Assembly (NCBI RefSeq): GCF_018760735.1
Contig: NZ_JAHHZN010000014.1
Location: forward strand, 38,667 to 102,666
Origin: Hymenobacter piscis
GTDB lineage: Bacteria > Bacteroidota > Bacteroidia > Cytophagales > Hymenobacteraceae
Length of the DNA: 64,000 nt
Direction: 5' to 3'
The notes beneath the pieces are model-generated. The model had not been told where the DNA came from, made no database searches, and was given only the letters and a program-made list of their open reading frames with translations. The position numbers were made by a program, and so were the translations under genes. Positions 49,471 through 58,099 of this stretch are shown piece by piece. How positions within the stretch are numbered: position 1 is the first letter of the stretch; the number at the start of each line of letters is the position of its first letter.

Positions 49471-51687
49471 TTAAACGAAGTCTACGGGCTTCTTCGGTAA
49501 CTTCAGCTCTTCCAGCTTGAAGGCATACCGGTCAATAAGCGTATCAATCTCCTGGTAGATGCGGGCGTGGTTTTCGATCAACAGCAACTCCAGTGGGGAC
49601 TTGGCCGCGACGACCTCGTTGCGCTTCAGCCGGTCGACGGGTTTGCTGGGCTCCTGCGCCGGGCTGCTCGGCTCCACCCCGGCCAGCTTCTCTTTCTCCG
49701 CTCGCAGTTGTGCTACTTCCAGTTCCTTAAGACGAACCTGCTCTTCCAGCTCCTGTTCGTTTGGAACATTACCCCACTCAAAGCCGGCCCGCTTGGGTAT
49801 CGGGAAATCACCGGGTAGTTCCTCCCGCTGAATGCGTGCCCGGAAGAACGTCTGGTGGCTCTCTACGGTTTGACCCAGGAACTCGCCCTGCACCAACTCA
49901 TACACGTCGCGGGCCTGCACTACCTGCCGCTCCTGGATCGAAACGGACGTGCCCTGGTTACTGCCCCCACCGCTCTTGCCGCCCCCGCTGCTCTTGCCCA
50001 TTGACACGCTTACTACCTCCATCTCTACCTTGCCAATCATGCGGGAAACCATCTCGGCCGTTTTCTCATTGTTCACTTTCCCGATCAGCTGGTTGTTCAG
50101 GTTGGAGATAATTACCTCCGTCAGTTCCGGGCCGTAGCGGGCCACCATCTGGGCGTAGTCCTGGGTCATGTAGAGCAGGCAGACTTTCCGGCTCCGGGCC
50201 GTTGCCGGCAGCTGCTCCAGCCCCGGCACGTAGATGGTTGCTCCTTCGTCAATGACGACAAACGAGGGCTTTTTCTTTTCCTGGTTCATCTTCTTGATGC
50301 ACACGGAAATGATGCAGCTGATAAGCGGGCCGAACGTATCGGATAAGGTAGCATCGTTGCCCAGGCACAACACAGCCGGATCAGCCGGATTATTCAGGTC
50401 CAGGGAGAAGCCTTCGCCGGCCAGCTCGTCCGGGGCGAGTACCCAGCTGATTTCCTTGGTGGCAATCTTGGCCAGGGACAACTGCAGCTGGCCCACGATA
50501 CCGGCCGTCTGTTTTTCGGCCCCGCCCAGTACGGAGGAAATTACACTCTGCACCATTGTACGGCTTTCCGTATCGGTACTGAGCATCCCGAGCACACCCG
50601 GCAGGTTCGGATGCTGCGCGGCGGCTACAACGTGGGGTAGCGTGCACAGGGCGGGATAGTTGTTTTTGAAAAACCACATCAGCGCCCCCAGGATCATTTC
50701 CGCGCTCTGAGAGAAAAAGTCGTTTTCCTTTGCTCCACCTGGGGAGAGATTCTTCATGAGCGTAGTGGAAATCTCCATTGCCATGGCTTGTTCCGTCAGA
50801 TTCGCCGGCCGGATAGGATTGACCTTATCCGTCAGCTCCATGTCCCGGAAATTGACCACGTAGCTTCTAGGCTTCTCGCTCGTCTGGGAGTAGTGCAGGG
50901 CCTTGTTCACGGCATTGGTCAGGGTCGGAAACTTAAAGTCGTAGACCAGCCCGCACATGCCTTTGCCAATCATCTGCTCAATGGCCGGCTCCCCGATGGA
51001 ATATGTTTTACCGGCCCCGGCTCCGCCCAGCACCAGGATACCCCGAAAAATATTGGGCATGTTCACGTACTGCCCGCCGGCCGCGCGTAGCACAATGCCG
51101 AACTCGGTAACTATCGGCTCCTTCTCGGCCTGCAGCTCCCCTTTCGCAACCTTCGTGCTGGCCAGCGTCACGCCGCCCAGAAAGCCGAGCACCAGCATCC
51201 CGCCAACCAGAGATGGGTAGCCGTACTCCAGCAGCTTGCCGGTGGCGTAGTCGATGAACTGCAGGGCGAAGCCTAGCACCACTACCAGGACGCCCATCAC
51301 GATCAGCGCCGGCCGTACGGCCTTCAAGTCGCGGGGGATGCGGCGGGGCTGCCCCGGGCGCTTCGGCGGCGCCTTCATCACAAAGAACATGGCCAGGCTG
51401 ATGATCAGCAGCAGGGCCCGCAGGCCTTTACCCACGCCGGCGGCCAGCAGCTTGTTTCCACCCGCCAGGAGCTTCTGCTCCCAGCCCCCACCGCTGAACT
51501 TGCTCATTAGTCCCCCACTGCTCGCCGGTACCGCCTGCGCAGCCTTGGCCGTGGTAGCCGCTGCTTCCAGCGTTGCCGGGTGGGTTAGCAGGTAGTATTC
51601 CCCGCCAACAATCAGTAAAAGAGCCATTAGCCCGTACAGGGCTCCCCCGCTGCTCCCGGGTGGTCGTGCTTGTGGTACAGCTGTCAT
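49471..51687 (-). CDS. VirD4-family type IV coupling protein
   Basis: 738 aa. Three or four N-terminal membrane segments (LYGLMALLLIVGGEYYL; LRALLLIISLAMFFVMK; ALIVMGVLVVVLGFALQF; LVGGMLVLGFLGGVTLA), Walker A LGGAGAGKT near residue 219, VYDFKFPT, Walker B VVIDEGATIYVPG, and the TraG_D-type C-terminus (LLYMTQDYAQMVARYG, NLNNQLIGKVNNEKTAE). In Bacteroidota these are often named MobC. It links the relaxase-DNA complex to the mating channel and may select other substrates such as the Fic-like protein. Ser/Gly-rich loop SSGGGKSGGGSN near 570 is unusual. Confidence 0.92.
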   Translation of the reverse strand: MTAVPQARPPGSSGGALYGLMALLLIVGGEYYLLTHPATLEAAATTAKAAQAVPASSGGLMSKFSGGGWEQKLLAGGNKLLAAGVGKGLRALLLIISLAMFFVMKAPPKRPGQPRRIPRDLKAVRPALIVMGVLVVVLGFALQFIDYATGKLLEYGYPSLVGGMLVLGFLGGVTLASTKVAKGELQAEKEPIVTEFGIVLRAAGGQYVNMPNIFRGILVLGGAGAGKTYSIGEPAIEQMIGKGMCGLVYDFKFPTLTNAVNKALHYSQTSEKPRSYVVNFRDMELTDKVNPIRPANLTEQAMAMEISTTLMKNLSPGGAKENDFFSQSAEMILGALMWFFKNNYPALCTLPHVVAAAQHPNLPGVLGMLSTDTESRTMVQSVISSVLGGAEKQTAGIVGQLQLSLAKIATKEISWVLAPDELAGEGFSLDLNNPADPAVLCLGNDATLSDTFGPLISCIISVCIKKMNQEKKKPSFVVIDEGATIYVPGLEQLPATARSRKVCLLYMTQDYAQMVARYGPELTEVIISNLNNQLIGKVNNEKTAEMVSRMIGKVEMEVVSVSMGKSSGGGKSGGGSNQGTSVSIQERQVVQARDVYELVQGEFLGQTVESHQTFFRARIQREELPGDFPIPKRAGFEWGNVPNEQELEEQVRLKELEVAQLRAEKEKLAGVEPSSPAQEPSKPVDRLKRNEVVAAKSPLELLLIENHARIYQEIDTLIDRYAFKLEELKLPKKPVDFV

Positions 51688-51806
51688 AAGATGAGCTAAA
51701 AGTGAGTTTTGGTCGAGTTTATTACGAACTTTAGATTATTTTTCGCAAAAAACCTCATTTTTCCCGGAATACCGATCTACCCTGCTCCTTTCCTGCCCCT
51801 ATCGCT

Positions 51807-52079
51807 ATGACTGTTTCTGAATTTGCGGCTCTTACCGTCGATGAAAAATGTAACCTGATATGGTATAGCGGCCGCTTTGTAGCCAACTATGTCGAAGGCA
51901 CATCCATTTTCAACCTGCACTACCTTCATTCGTTCCTGGTTGAAATAAAGCACTCGCCTAAAACCGCCAAGGTGGATAGCGTCATCATCCTGGACCCGCC
52001 GGCCCTGGATACGCTGTATCAGTATGTGAAGCGCCTGGTACTCCCCTTGGACGATGATGCTGCGGCCACTGCCGCCTGA
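51807..52079 (+). CDS. hypothetical protein, 90 aa
   Basis: Divergent from the coupling protein gene across a 119-bp AT-rich gap. Small alpha/beta protein: LTVDEKCNLIWYSGRFVANY, NLHYLHSFLVEIKHSPKTAK, LYQYVKRLVLPLDDDA. Next gene starts 2 nt after its stop. No family recognised. Its place inside the mobilization region suggests a transfer-linked role. Confidence 0.7.
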   Translation: MTVSEFAALTVDEKCNLIWYSGRFVANYVEGTSIFNLHYLHSFLVEIKHSPKTAKVDSVIILDPPALDTLYQYVKRLVLPLDDDAAATAA

Positions 52080-52081
52080 GG

Positions 52082-52396
52082 ATGCCGGCTCGCACGATCA
52101 ACATTGATGGGGTCGAGTTTCGCCTCCGCTCTATCTGGTACCAGCTCTCCCCTACTGACCCAGCCCCTCAGCCGGATGAGCTGCTGGCCAGCGTGGTCGG
52201 CGGCGGCACCCGCGTTGGGACCGTTTACCACATCATCACCTGTCGCCGCATCAAGTCCACCCGCTACTGCCGGTATCAGCTCGGGGTAGTCGCTGCCCCC
52301 GACCTGCAGGCGGTGGCCACCGTATGCCCGGATGGCGTTTACGTGCGCGACATCAAGGCGCATGCCCTCTATTGGCTTCCCCGCCACCGCCGGTAA
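52082..52396 (+). CDS. hypothetical protein, 104 aa
   Basis: Beta-rich small protein (INIDGVEFRLRSIWYQLS; TRVGTVYHIITCRRIKS; YCRYQLGVVAAPDLQAVATV). Overlapping promoter region shared with nothing; it is translated right after the 90-aa gene (2 nt). Converges with the relaxase gene, whose stop is at the next base. Confidence 0.65.
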   Translation: MPARTINIDGVEFRLRSIWYQLSPTDPAPQPDELLASVVGGGTRVGTVYHIITCRRIKSTRYCRYQLGVVAAPDLQAVATVCPDGVYVRDIKAHALYWLPRHRR

Positions 52397-53479
52397 CTAC
52401 CGCTCCCGCTCATGGCGTCGGTCGGATTTCTCCGACATATCCTGCGTGTAGTTCTCGCGCTGCCCCCCGGTGAGCTTGGCCAACCCCTGCCCAAACGGCA
52501 CCACGCTCCGGTTCGCCAACGATGCAGCCCGGCTTACCTCTGCTGCCGGATTCAGCTTGCCAGTGCGCAACAGCGTGTACGGCTCCTCGACTGGCTTACC
52601 CTGCTCCGCTCGTTTACCAATCCGGCTCAAGCTTGAATAGAACACCCGGTCAAATCCGCGCTCCTGCCCGATATTCTTCACCCGCTCGGCATCGAGCTGC
52701 TTATCTGCCGGCAGCTGTGCATTCACCTGCTCTACCTTCTCCCCCACCTTTTGCCGCCGGCGCGCTATTTCCTCTTCCCCCATTGGTTCCTTACCCAGGA
52801 TGGCCTGCCGGAAAGTAGCGGTCAGTGCTTTCATGGTGGGTAGCTTGCCTTGCTCACTGGCGTAGTCCAATACCTGGTACTGCATGGCAAACTCGGCCCC
52901 TCCTCGGGCGGCAAACTCCACCCTGCTGAACCGGTCCGCTTTACCCAGTGGGTTAAGCGTAATCTTCTGCTCCGCATCCCGTGCTGAAACCATAACGTGG
53001 ATGTGCGTCTGCAGTCCTTCCTTCTTCGTACCGGCCACGGCCTCCCCCGCCACCACTTCTTTATCCGTCCCGCGGTAGTGTCGCTCGTTGTGCTGCACGG
53101 CCGCCCATACGATTTCATCGGGGGCCAGTACCCGCCCATTGGGCAACTTGAATTCGGACGCATAGGCAGCCATTACATCCCGCGTGAAGTCCTGCAGCTT
53201 TACGGGGTCATTCCCGATTGCGTGCAATTCCTGTTCGCTGGGACTAATGACCAGCGAGTAAAACTTAGCCTCCTTTTTCGTCAGGCCCTTCACGTTCTCG
53301 TCCATCATCTGGGCCGCTTCCGCTCCGCTAATGCTCTCCTCTTCACGGGTGAAAAAGCGCACTTCCTCACTCTTTTCCAATCCCTCCTTTCGCAGATAGT
53401 TGACTACTTGCGCCGCGCTACCGTCATTTTTGTAGGCATCGTGGCCGTCCGTTTTCGGGTTAATCACCTTGATATACAT
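52397..53479 (-). CDS. relaxase (DUF5712/MobB type)
   Basis: 360 aa. N-terminus MYIKVINPKTDGHDAYKNDGS, then NVKGLTKKEAKFYSLVISPS, YRGTDKE and the metal-binding HxH in LQTHIHVMVSARD (His159, His161) match the DUF5712 relaxase-like family of Bacteroidota elements. It should nick one strand at oriT and pilot it into the channel. The last third is helical. The C-terminal tail SDRRHERER is very charged and resembles the Fic-like protein's end. The catalytic Tyr cannot be set with confidence. Upstream is the BfmA-like gene (51 nt), and beyond that the candidate oriT. Confidence 0.82.
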   Translation of the reverse strand: MYIKVINPKTDGHDAYKNDGSAAQVVNYLRKEGLEKSEEVRFFTREEESISGAEAAQMMDENVKGLTKKEAKFYSLVISPSEQELHAIGNDPVKLQDFTRDVMAAYASEFKLPNGRVLAPDEIVWAAVQHNERHYRGTDKEVVAGEAVAGTKKEGLQTHIHVMVSARDAEQKITLNPLGKADRFSRVEFAARGGAEFAMQYQVLDYASEQGKLPTMKALTATFRQAILGKEPMGEEEIARRRQKVGEKVEQVNAQLPADKQLDAERVKNIGQERGFDRVFYSSLSRIGKRAEQGKPVEEPYTLLRTGKLNPAAEVSRAASLANRSVVPFGQGLAKLTGGQRENYTQDMSEKSDRRHERER

Positions 53480-53530
53480 GGCACATTCACATCATTTTAA
53501 AGCCAAATATTCCTGCCCCACGGCCCATAA

Positions 53531-53995
53531 TCACCTTGCTTTCCGACTTTGTTTTGTCTGTTCCTCCAGGGTTTTGATGAGCAAATCCATCCCGGCTTCT
53601 GACTGTTTACTGACGTATTCCTCTCCGGTTGCATTCTGCTTGTCGAACGTATCCAGTTGCCCAAGCTGCTGCAGCAGCAACCGCAACCCCTGTCTCCGAC
53701 CGGCCGCCGAATGGTTTAAAGCTTCTAGCATAATGCGCGCCATCGGCAGTAGCAGTCCGGTTTCCTGCACCTGTAAAAACCGAAAAAGCCGGTCTGTTGA
53801 CTTCCGGATTTCATCAATGATGATGACGCTCTCCCGCGCTTTGATGGAACGTGGGTCCAACCCTCGCTCGGCAAAATAGCCCACTGCTGCATCGGCGTAA
53901 TCACTCAGTGTACATTCAAAACCCTCTGCTACAATGACTGCCTGGCGGTGCGTGGTAGCGCGAATTAGTACATGCTTCGTCTGGCGCTCACTCAT
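53531..53995 (-). CDS. BfmA/BtgA-family mobilization protein
   Basis: 154 aa. RATTHRQAVIVAEGFECTLSDY, then AVGYFAERGLDPRS and a helical C-terminus with RLFRFLQVQETGLLLPMAR match BfmA/BtgA, a ribbon-helix-helix-type protein that binds oriT and assists the relaxase on Bacteroidota plasmids and transposons. Same strand as the relaxase, directly upstream, and next to the inverted repeat at 54087-54128. Confidence 0.82.
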   Translation of the reverse strand: MSERQTKHVLIRATTHRQAVIVAEGFECTLSDYADAAVGYFAERGLDPRSIKARESVIIIDEIRKSTDRLFRFLQVQETGLLLPMARIMLEALNHSAAGRRQGLRLLLQQLGQLDTFDKQNATGEEYVSKQSEAGMDLLIKTLEEQTKQSRKAR

Positions 53996-54086
53996 GGTAC
54001 AAAATCATCGTGTTTTTAATCACTTTCAATCTGAATATTAACACATTAAGACTACAAATTAACCAAAAATCAGCTCTGCTGATTGT

Positions 54087-54128
54087 AAGCAACTACCATA
54101 CAAGCAGTTAGGCTTGTATGGTAGTTGC
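54087..54128. repeat. 18-bp inverted repeat, candidate core of oriT
   Basis: Perfect 18-bp arms (AGCAACTACCATACAAGC and its complement) around the 6-nt loop AGTTAG. It lies 92 nt upstream of the BfmA/BtgA-like gene, where oriT of such mobilization modules is expected. No T run, so it is not a terminator. Confidence 0.6.
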
Positions 54129-54405
54129 TCCTCTTGCTAAAAATTACGTTGAACGGATTCGGGTGCCCGGGTCGCCTGCCGGCGGGGTTGCTGATGCCTG
54201 CATTACCACTGCCCCGGCACCCGCTCATCGTGCGTCTTCACTGCCCCCCGGAGCTGGGGCCACTAGCGAGTCATGCGCGCCGCCTGGTGCCCAGTGGGGC
54301 CGTAGGGCTAAAGGGGCGCGGGTCCTGCCGGCCGTGTTGCCGGGCTGCCACTAGAGCGGTTGATGCCGCCGGCGAGGAGGGATCTTCTCCGCCGACCGTT
54401 GACGA
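54129..54405. other. GC-rich noncoding stretch beside oriT
   Basis: Open frames here (54118-54354 and 54125-54418) show no natural codon use and are rejected as genes. The stretch contains GGGTGCCCGGG (54160) and CCCCGGCACCC (54211), which can pair, and many short GC-rich repeats. It may be part of oriT or a structured spacer. Nothing else recognised. Confidence 0.4.
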
Positions 54406-54829
54406 TGTTACAAAGTAACTTTATAACATTTTAACAATATCACAAAGTAACTTTTGTTGCTGGCGCTGCTTTGGCGATCTGGGTGCGTATTGTTATAATA
54501 TTACTTTGTGACATTATAACAATGTTACACGCTTAAATCACGCTGCCATTTAACTGGCAAATGTCTCAAAGTAACAAAGAAACATTATAACAATATAACT
54601 TTGTAACCAAGTTATATTATAACATGGTAACATTGTTACTTCATTACTTTGTTTCAAAGTTATATTGTAACATAGTAACTTTATAACTATATTACTTTAT
54701 AACAAAGACACAAAGTAATAATATTACTTTGTGTCTTTGTTACTTTATAACATTATTACAACATAACAATGGCATAAAGTAACTTTATAACATTGTTATT
54801 TTGCCATAAAGTTACTTTGTTATATAATT
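54406..54829. repeat. 424-bp AT-rich tract built from GTAAC/GTTAC and TTATAAC words, candidate centromere
   Basis: At least 11 copies of AAAGTAA or its complement TTACTTT, joined by TATAAC, AACAAT and ATTGTTA words, directly before parA. It contains a 43-bp palindrome (54700-54742, 21-bp arms around one base) and TAACAATG/CATTGTTA arms near 54765-54800. Composition differs sharply from the GC-rich 54.1-54.4 kb. Best guess: the site bound by the ParA partner protein (centromere), perhaps also the par promoter/operator. Origin function is possible too. Confidence 0.6.
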
Positions 54830-54854
54830 GCAGCAAACCACTAAAAACACAACT

Positions 54855-55568
54855 ATGTACCTTATTACAATTGCCAGCCAGAAGGGAGGGTCAGGGAAGA
54901 GCACGTTAACTACCGCCGCTGCCACAACGCTAGCCGTCACACTTGGCCGGCGAGTGCTCGTCATTGATGCTGACCCACAGCAATCCATTCAAAACCTGCG
55001 GCAGTATTACGACAAGCAACTACTGGAGGAGAACGAGACGCCCCCCTACGAAGTGCTGACGATGGATGCGGCGTATGTCTTGGATCATCTCGACAAATTG
55101 GCGGAGGATGAAACCACTGCTCCTGAGTTTGTATTTGTGGATCTGCCGGGCCGCTCGGATGATCCGGCCCAAATGCAACTGATCCTGACCTGTGATTTGG
55201 TAATTGTCCCAATCGTAGCTTCCTTGTTTGACCGGTTCGCCGTGGCATCATTCGTAACTGGCCTGAGTAACGGCGTATCCGATGGAGCTGATTATACTCT
55301 CAATCTCTTGCTGCTACAGAACAAAGTCAATCCAGGCCAGATTGAGGATAAGCAGGTAGAGGAATTTCTGAATGAAATGAAATTCCCCCGTATGAAGCAG
55401 GTCGTTCGTGCCCGTGCTTCCTACAACCGGGTATCGACCATTCGGCCATTTTCCGATTCGCGGTACGCCCGAGAGAACAGCATCGTACCGGAGGCCAAAC
55501 AGGAAATGCTGGCCCTGGCAAACGCTATCATCTCCTCTCTGGAAGGGGAGAACGGTTCAACTAATTAA
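54855..55568 (+). CDS. parA: ParA-family plasmid partition ATPase
   Basis: 237 aa from the ATG at 54855. Deviant Walker A KGGSGKST (Lys10, Lys15), Walker A' VDLPG with the conserved Asp, and VIDADPQQS; the small size and lack of an N-terminal DNA-binding domain make it a type Ib ParA. It should move plasmid copies on the nucleoid with its partner encoded next (9 nt later). The repeat tract upstream is a natural binding site. Confidence 0.93.
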   Translation: MYLITIASQKGGSGKSTLTTAAATTLAVTLGRRVLVIDADPQQSIQNLRQYYDKQLLEENETPPYEVLTMDAAYVLDHLDKLAEDETTAPEFVFVDLPGRSDDPAQMQLILTCDLVIVPIVASLFDRFAVASFVTGLSNGVSDGADYTLNLLLLQNKVNPGQIEDKQVEEFLNEMKFPRMKQVVRARASYNRVSTIRPFSDSRYARENSIVPEAKQEMLALANAIISSLEGENGSTN

Positions 55569-55577
55569 CCTACTGCC

Positions 55578-56168
55578 ATGAGCGACTCATCAAACGAACC
55601 CAAAGACCCGAAAAAACGTCGGCGGGCTGATCCTTCCATGGCCATGAGGGCAATGGTCACCCAGCCTGGCACGAACATTCAGGGTGGACCTAATCGCCTG
55701 GGTCCACCTCCATCACTGGCCGACACATCTGCGGAAAGAATGCCGGCACCTGTTGCCTCTGCAGCTGCGCCGGTTTCTGCACCAGCTGCGGCCCAGGAGC
55801 AAACTCCAACAGTGCCATTGAAAGAACTTTCTCAGATGGACGTAACGGAGGTCCTGCCTGGGAATACTCCTGAGTCCGCTGTTCCCACTGAGCCCACTCA
55901 GCAAAGCAAGAAAAACACGACTACCCGCACAGCACCTGTGCCTCGGAAGAGAGTCTTGAATAGCCCGGCTGCGGCGTCAGGTGATGAGCTTCTGCCCCCG
56001 ATGGTACTCCGGGTACCGGAGTCATACCGGGAGCCACTTACCAAAACCAAACGACTGCTAAAAATCGCTGGTATCTCAACCTCGATTTCTGAGATTACCC
56101 AAGCTGCCTTGGACTACTACTTACCGTTAGTTGAGCAGCACCAGCAGCTGATACCCCCAAAGAAGTAG
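55578..56168 (+). CDS. ParA partner, predicted DNA-binding protein (ribbon-helix-helix-like C-terminus)
   Basis: 196 aa. Basic N-terminus (KDPKKRRRADPSMAMR) as needed to stimulate a type Ib ParA, a long Pro/Ala/Thr-rich linker with several PAPVASA-type runs, and a C-terminal part LPPMVLRVPESYREPLTKTK ... ISEITQAALDYYLPLV with the strand-helix-helix rhythm of small plasmid DNA binders (DUF3408-like). Probably binds the centromere. Ends with a terminator at 56172. Confidence 0.75.
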   Translation: MSDSSNEPKDPKKRRRADPSMAMRAMVTQPGTNIQGGPNRLGPPPSLADTSAERMPAPVASAAAPVSAPAAAQEQTPTVPLKELSQMDVTEVLPGNTPESAVPTEPTQQSKKNTTTRTAPVPRKRVLNSPAAASGDELLPPMVLRVPESYREPLTKTKRLLKIAGISTSISEITQAALDYYLPLVEQHQQLIPPKK

Positions 56169-56171
56169 ACA

Positions 56172-56204
56172 AAAAAAGAGGCCCAGCAATGCTGGGCCTT
56201 TTTT
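56172..56204 (+). terminator. intrinsic terminator of the par operon
   Basis: GGCCCAGC / GCTGGGCC stem with short loop, A-rich before and a T run after; 3 nt past the stop. Confidence 0.88.
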
Positions 56205-56608
56205 CGTCGTCTTGTGCAGCAGGAAGAGAAATAAACAGATGGCCCGTTTAGCACTCTGCTTTTCCGATCCGCTGTGACAAAGATAAGGAGGCCCTATACG
56301 GTGTAAAGGACGCATGGGCCGAAGATGTGACTTAAGGGAAAAGCTGCGTTAAAATAAGTAATCCAACATATAATTGACTAAAAAGAGGTAAAAAAGCTAC
56401 TTACGTTGCATATAAGTGTCGGCGCGATGAGTAGTTGTGACATAGATCGTTTAAAAACGAGTGCTGAACTCTTCCGAAAATTGGAAAGAGAAGGGGGCTG
56501 TTGGGAAAAGGTGTCTCTGGGTTCCGGGGTAGGGGAGGGGCTATAGTAGGAAGCGGGGGCCGATTCCTGCTGCTGGTCTTCCCTCAGCTCCAGGGGATGC
56601 CTGAAAAA

Positions 56609-56749
56609 CCCGGTTTGATATGCGAAACTAGGAATCGAGTGTAAGTGGGCCGAGTAAATCTGCCTTGATTGCCTGGATTGGCCGTTTTACCCCCCGACTC
56701 ACATATTAAACCGGGCTTTTCAGGCGTATGTCGCACATATCAAACCGGG
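56609..56749. repeat. outlying iteron copies (one direct, two inverted)
   Basis: CCCGGTTTGATA at 56609-56620, and on the opposite strand CCCGGTTTAATA (56704-56715) and CCCGGTTTGATA (56738-56749). They flank an AT-rich stretch (56750-56800) that could melt at the origin. The 56205-56600 part before them shows no gene and no further clear motif. Confidence 0.6.
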
Positions 56750-56975
56750 TTTTATAAATATTAAACCTAACTTAAAATCAAAATAATACAATCCCATAAG
56801 CCGTATGGAAAGGTGTTGTGGTGGTGTGGTGGCTGGTCTGCTGGAAACTGCTATCGAACCACAACTCTAAAAAGCTGTCAGTCAGTGGGGCACCAACTTT
56901 GTGTATTTATGGGTATTTGTTCTATTTGAGGACCATATAAGCCACTGACTATCAACGAGTAGCAGCGTCTTTAAA

Positions 56976-57072
56976 CCCGGTTTGATACGTGAAAAACCCG
57001 GTTTGATATGCGAGAAACCCGGTTTGATACCCCAGAAGCCCGGTTTGATATGTAGAAGAGCCCGGTTTGATA
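56976..57072 (+). repeat. iteron array 1, five direct repeats of CCCGGTTTGATA
   Basis: Copies start at 56976, 56997, 57018, 57039 and 57061, a period of 21 or 22 bp (two helical turns), with a partial copy at 57082. Iterons next to a Rep_3 gene are the binding sites of the initiator and the core of the origin. The array ends 50 bp before the Rep start. Confidence 0.9.
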
Positions 57073-57076
57073 TGTG

Positions 57077-57108
57077 AAAAACCCGGTTGTTTTTCAAGCC
57101 GGGTTTTT
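57077..57108. promoter_or_regulatory. inverted iteron half-sites at the rep start
   Basis: AAAAACCCGG (57077-57086) and CCGGGTTTTT (57099-57108) form a 10-bp inverted repeat ending 13 nt before the Rep ATG. The arms are iteron halves, as in pSC101- and R6K-like plasmids where Rep dimers bind such a site to repress their own gene. It could also fold in RNA. Confidence 0.6.
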
Positions 57109-57121
57109 GTCTATTTGGGCC

Positions 57122-58036
57122 ATGGAGGCTAAACAATCTTTGGAGGTTCGGCAACACAATGCCATCACCACTGCACGCTACGAGTACACCGAACTGCAGA
57201 TGGATTTATTCTTCTACCTGCTCTCCCAGCTACGCAAGGAAAATCAGGACGGAATATACCGGCTGTCGGTGAAGGATCTGGCTGAAGTTACCGGCAAGAA
57301 GCAAAACCACGTCCAGCTGAAGAAAGCCACGGCGGATATGGGCTCCCGGGTTTTTGAGGTGCAGACGAAAAAGAGCTACAAGCAGATCTGGATGTTCCAG
57401 AGTGTCGAGTACCTGGATGGCGAAGGCACGGTGGCCGTGAAGCTCTCGGAAGATATTCGGCCGTACCTGTTCGAGCTGAAGGAAAACTTTACATCCTTCC
57501 AGCTCTACGCGGCCCTCCGGTTGTCAAGTAAGTATGCCAAGCGCATTTACTCCATCTGCAGCCAGTGGAAGGATAAAGGGGAAACGCCGCTGCTGGAAAT
57601 TACGGATCTGAAGCGCATGCTCGGCGTCATCGACGAGAAGGGCAACGACAAGTTCAAAAAGATCAGCCAGCTGCGGGAGTGGGTGTTGGACGTATCGGTC
57701 AACCAAATCAGCACCCATACGGATTTGCGCATTAAGTACGACCTGCGTAAGCGTGGCCGCAGCTTCGAGCTGATTAAGTTTCTAATCAACCGGCAGACCC
57801 AGGCCCCGCAGCTCACCATTGCCTTTGAAAGCCCGATGGAGGATAACAAGGTGGCCGTCTGCAAACGCAACCTGGAGCAGCTCAAAATCATCCGGCCGGA
57901 CCTGGTGCAGCAGATCCTGGCCAGCCCCGACCTCGTGGCCAAGGTCAACCGGTTTGTGTTTGATCTGCGCACCGAGAAGGTCAAGGCCACCACCAATGCC
58001 GGCGGCCTGTTGCTGAAGACCCTGGGCCTGGTGTGA
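57122..58036 (+). CDS. Rep_3-family plasmid replication initiator
   Basis: 304 aa from the ATG at 57122; upstream extension is only through the inverted repeat. Two winged-helix domains typical of Rep_3/RepA: LEVRQHNAITTARYEYTELQ, LSVKDLAEVTGKKQNHVQLK, the middle VAVKLSEDIRPYLFELKENF and SKYAKRIYSICSQWKDKG, then ITDLKRMLGVIDEKG. It should bind the iterons upstream and open the origin. Complete and undamaged. Confidence 0.92.
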   Translation: MEAKQSLEVRQHNAITTARYEYTELQMDLFFYLLSQLRKENQDGIYRLSVKDLAEVTGKKQNHVQLKKATADMGSRVFEVQTKKSYKQIWMFQSVEYLDGEGTVAVKLSEDIRPYLFELKENFTSFQLYAALRLSSKYAKRIYSICSQWKDKGETPLLEITDLKRMLGVIDEKGNDKFKKISQLREWVLDVSVNQISTHTDLRIKYDLRKRGRSFELIKFLINRQTQAPQLTIAFESPMEDNKVAVCKRNLEQLKIIRPDLVQQILASPDLVAKVNRFVFDLRTEKVKATTNAGGLLLKTLGLV

Positions 58037-58099
58037 TTCTTCCGCTGCAGTAATAGCTCTGGGCCTGGTTGAGCCGTACACAATGGCTTTACCCCAACT

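Noticed and set aside
54118..54418. Two overlapping open frames next to oriT
   Set aside because: Codon use is not that of the plasmid, proteins are Pro/Arg/Gly-rich without structure, and they start within the inverted repeat.
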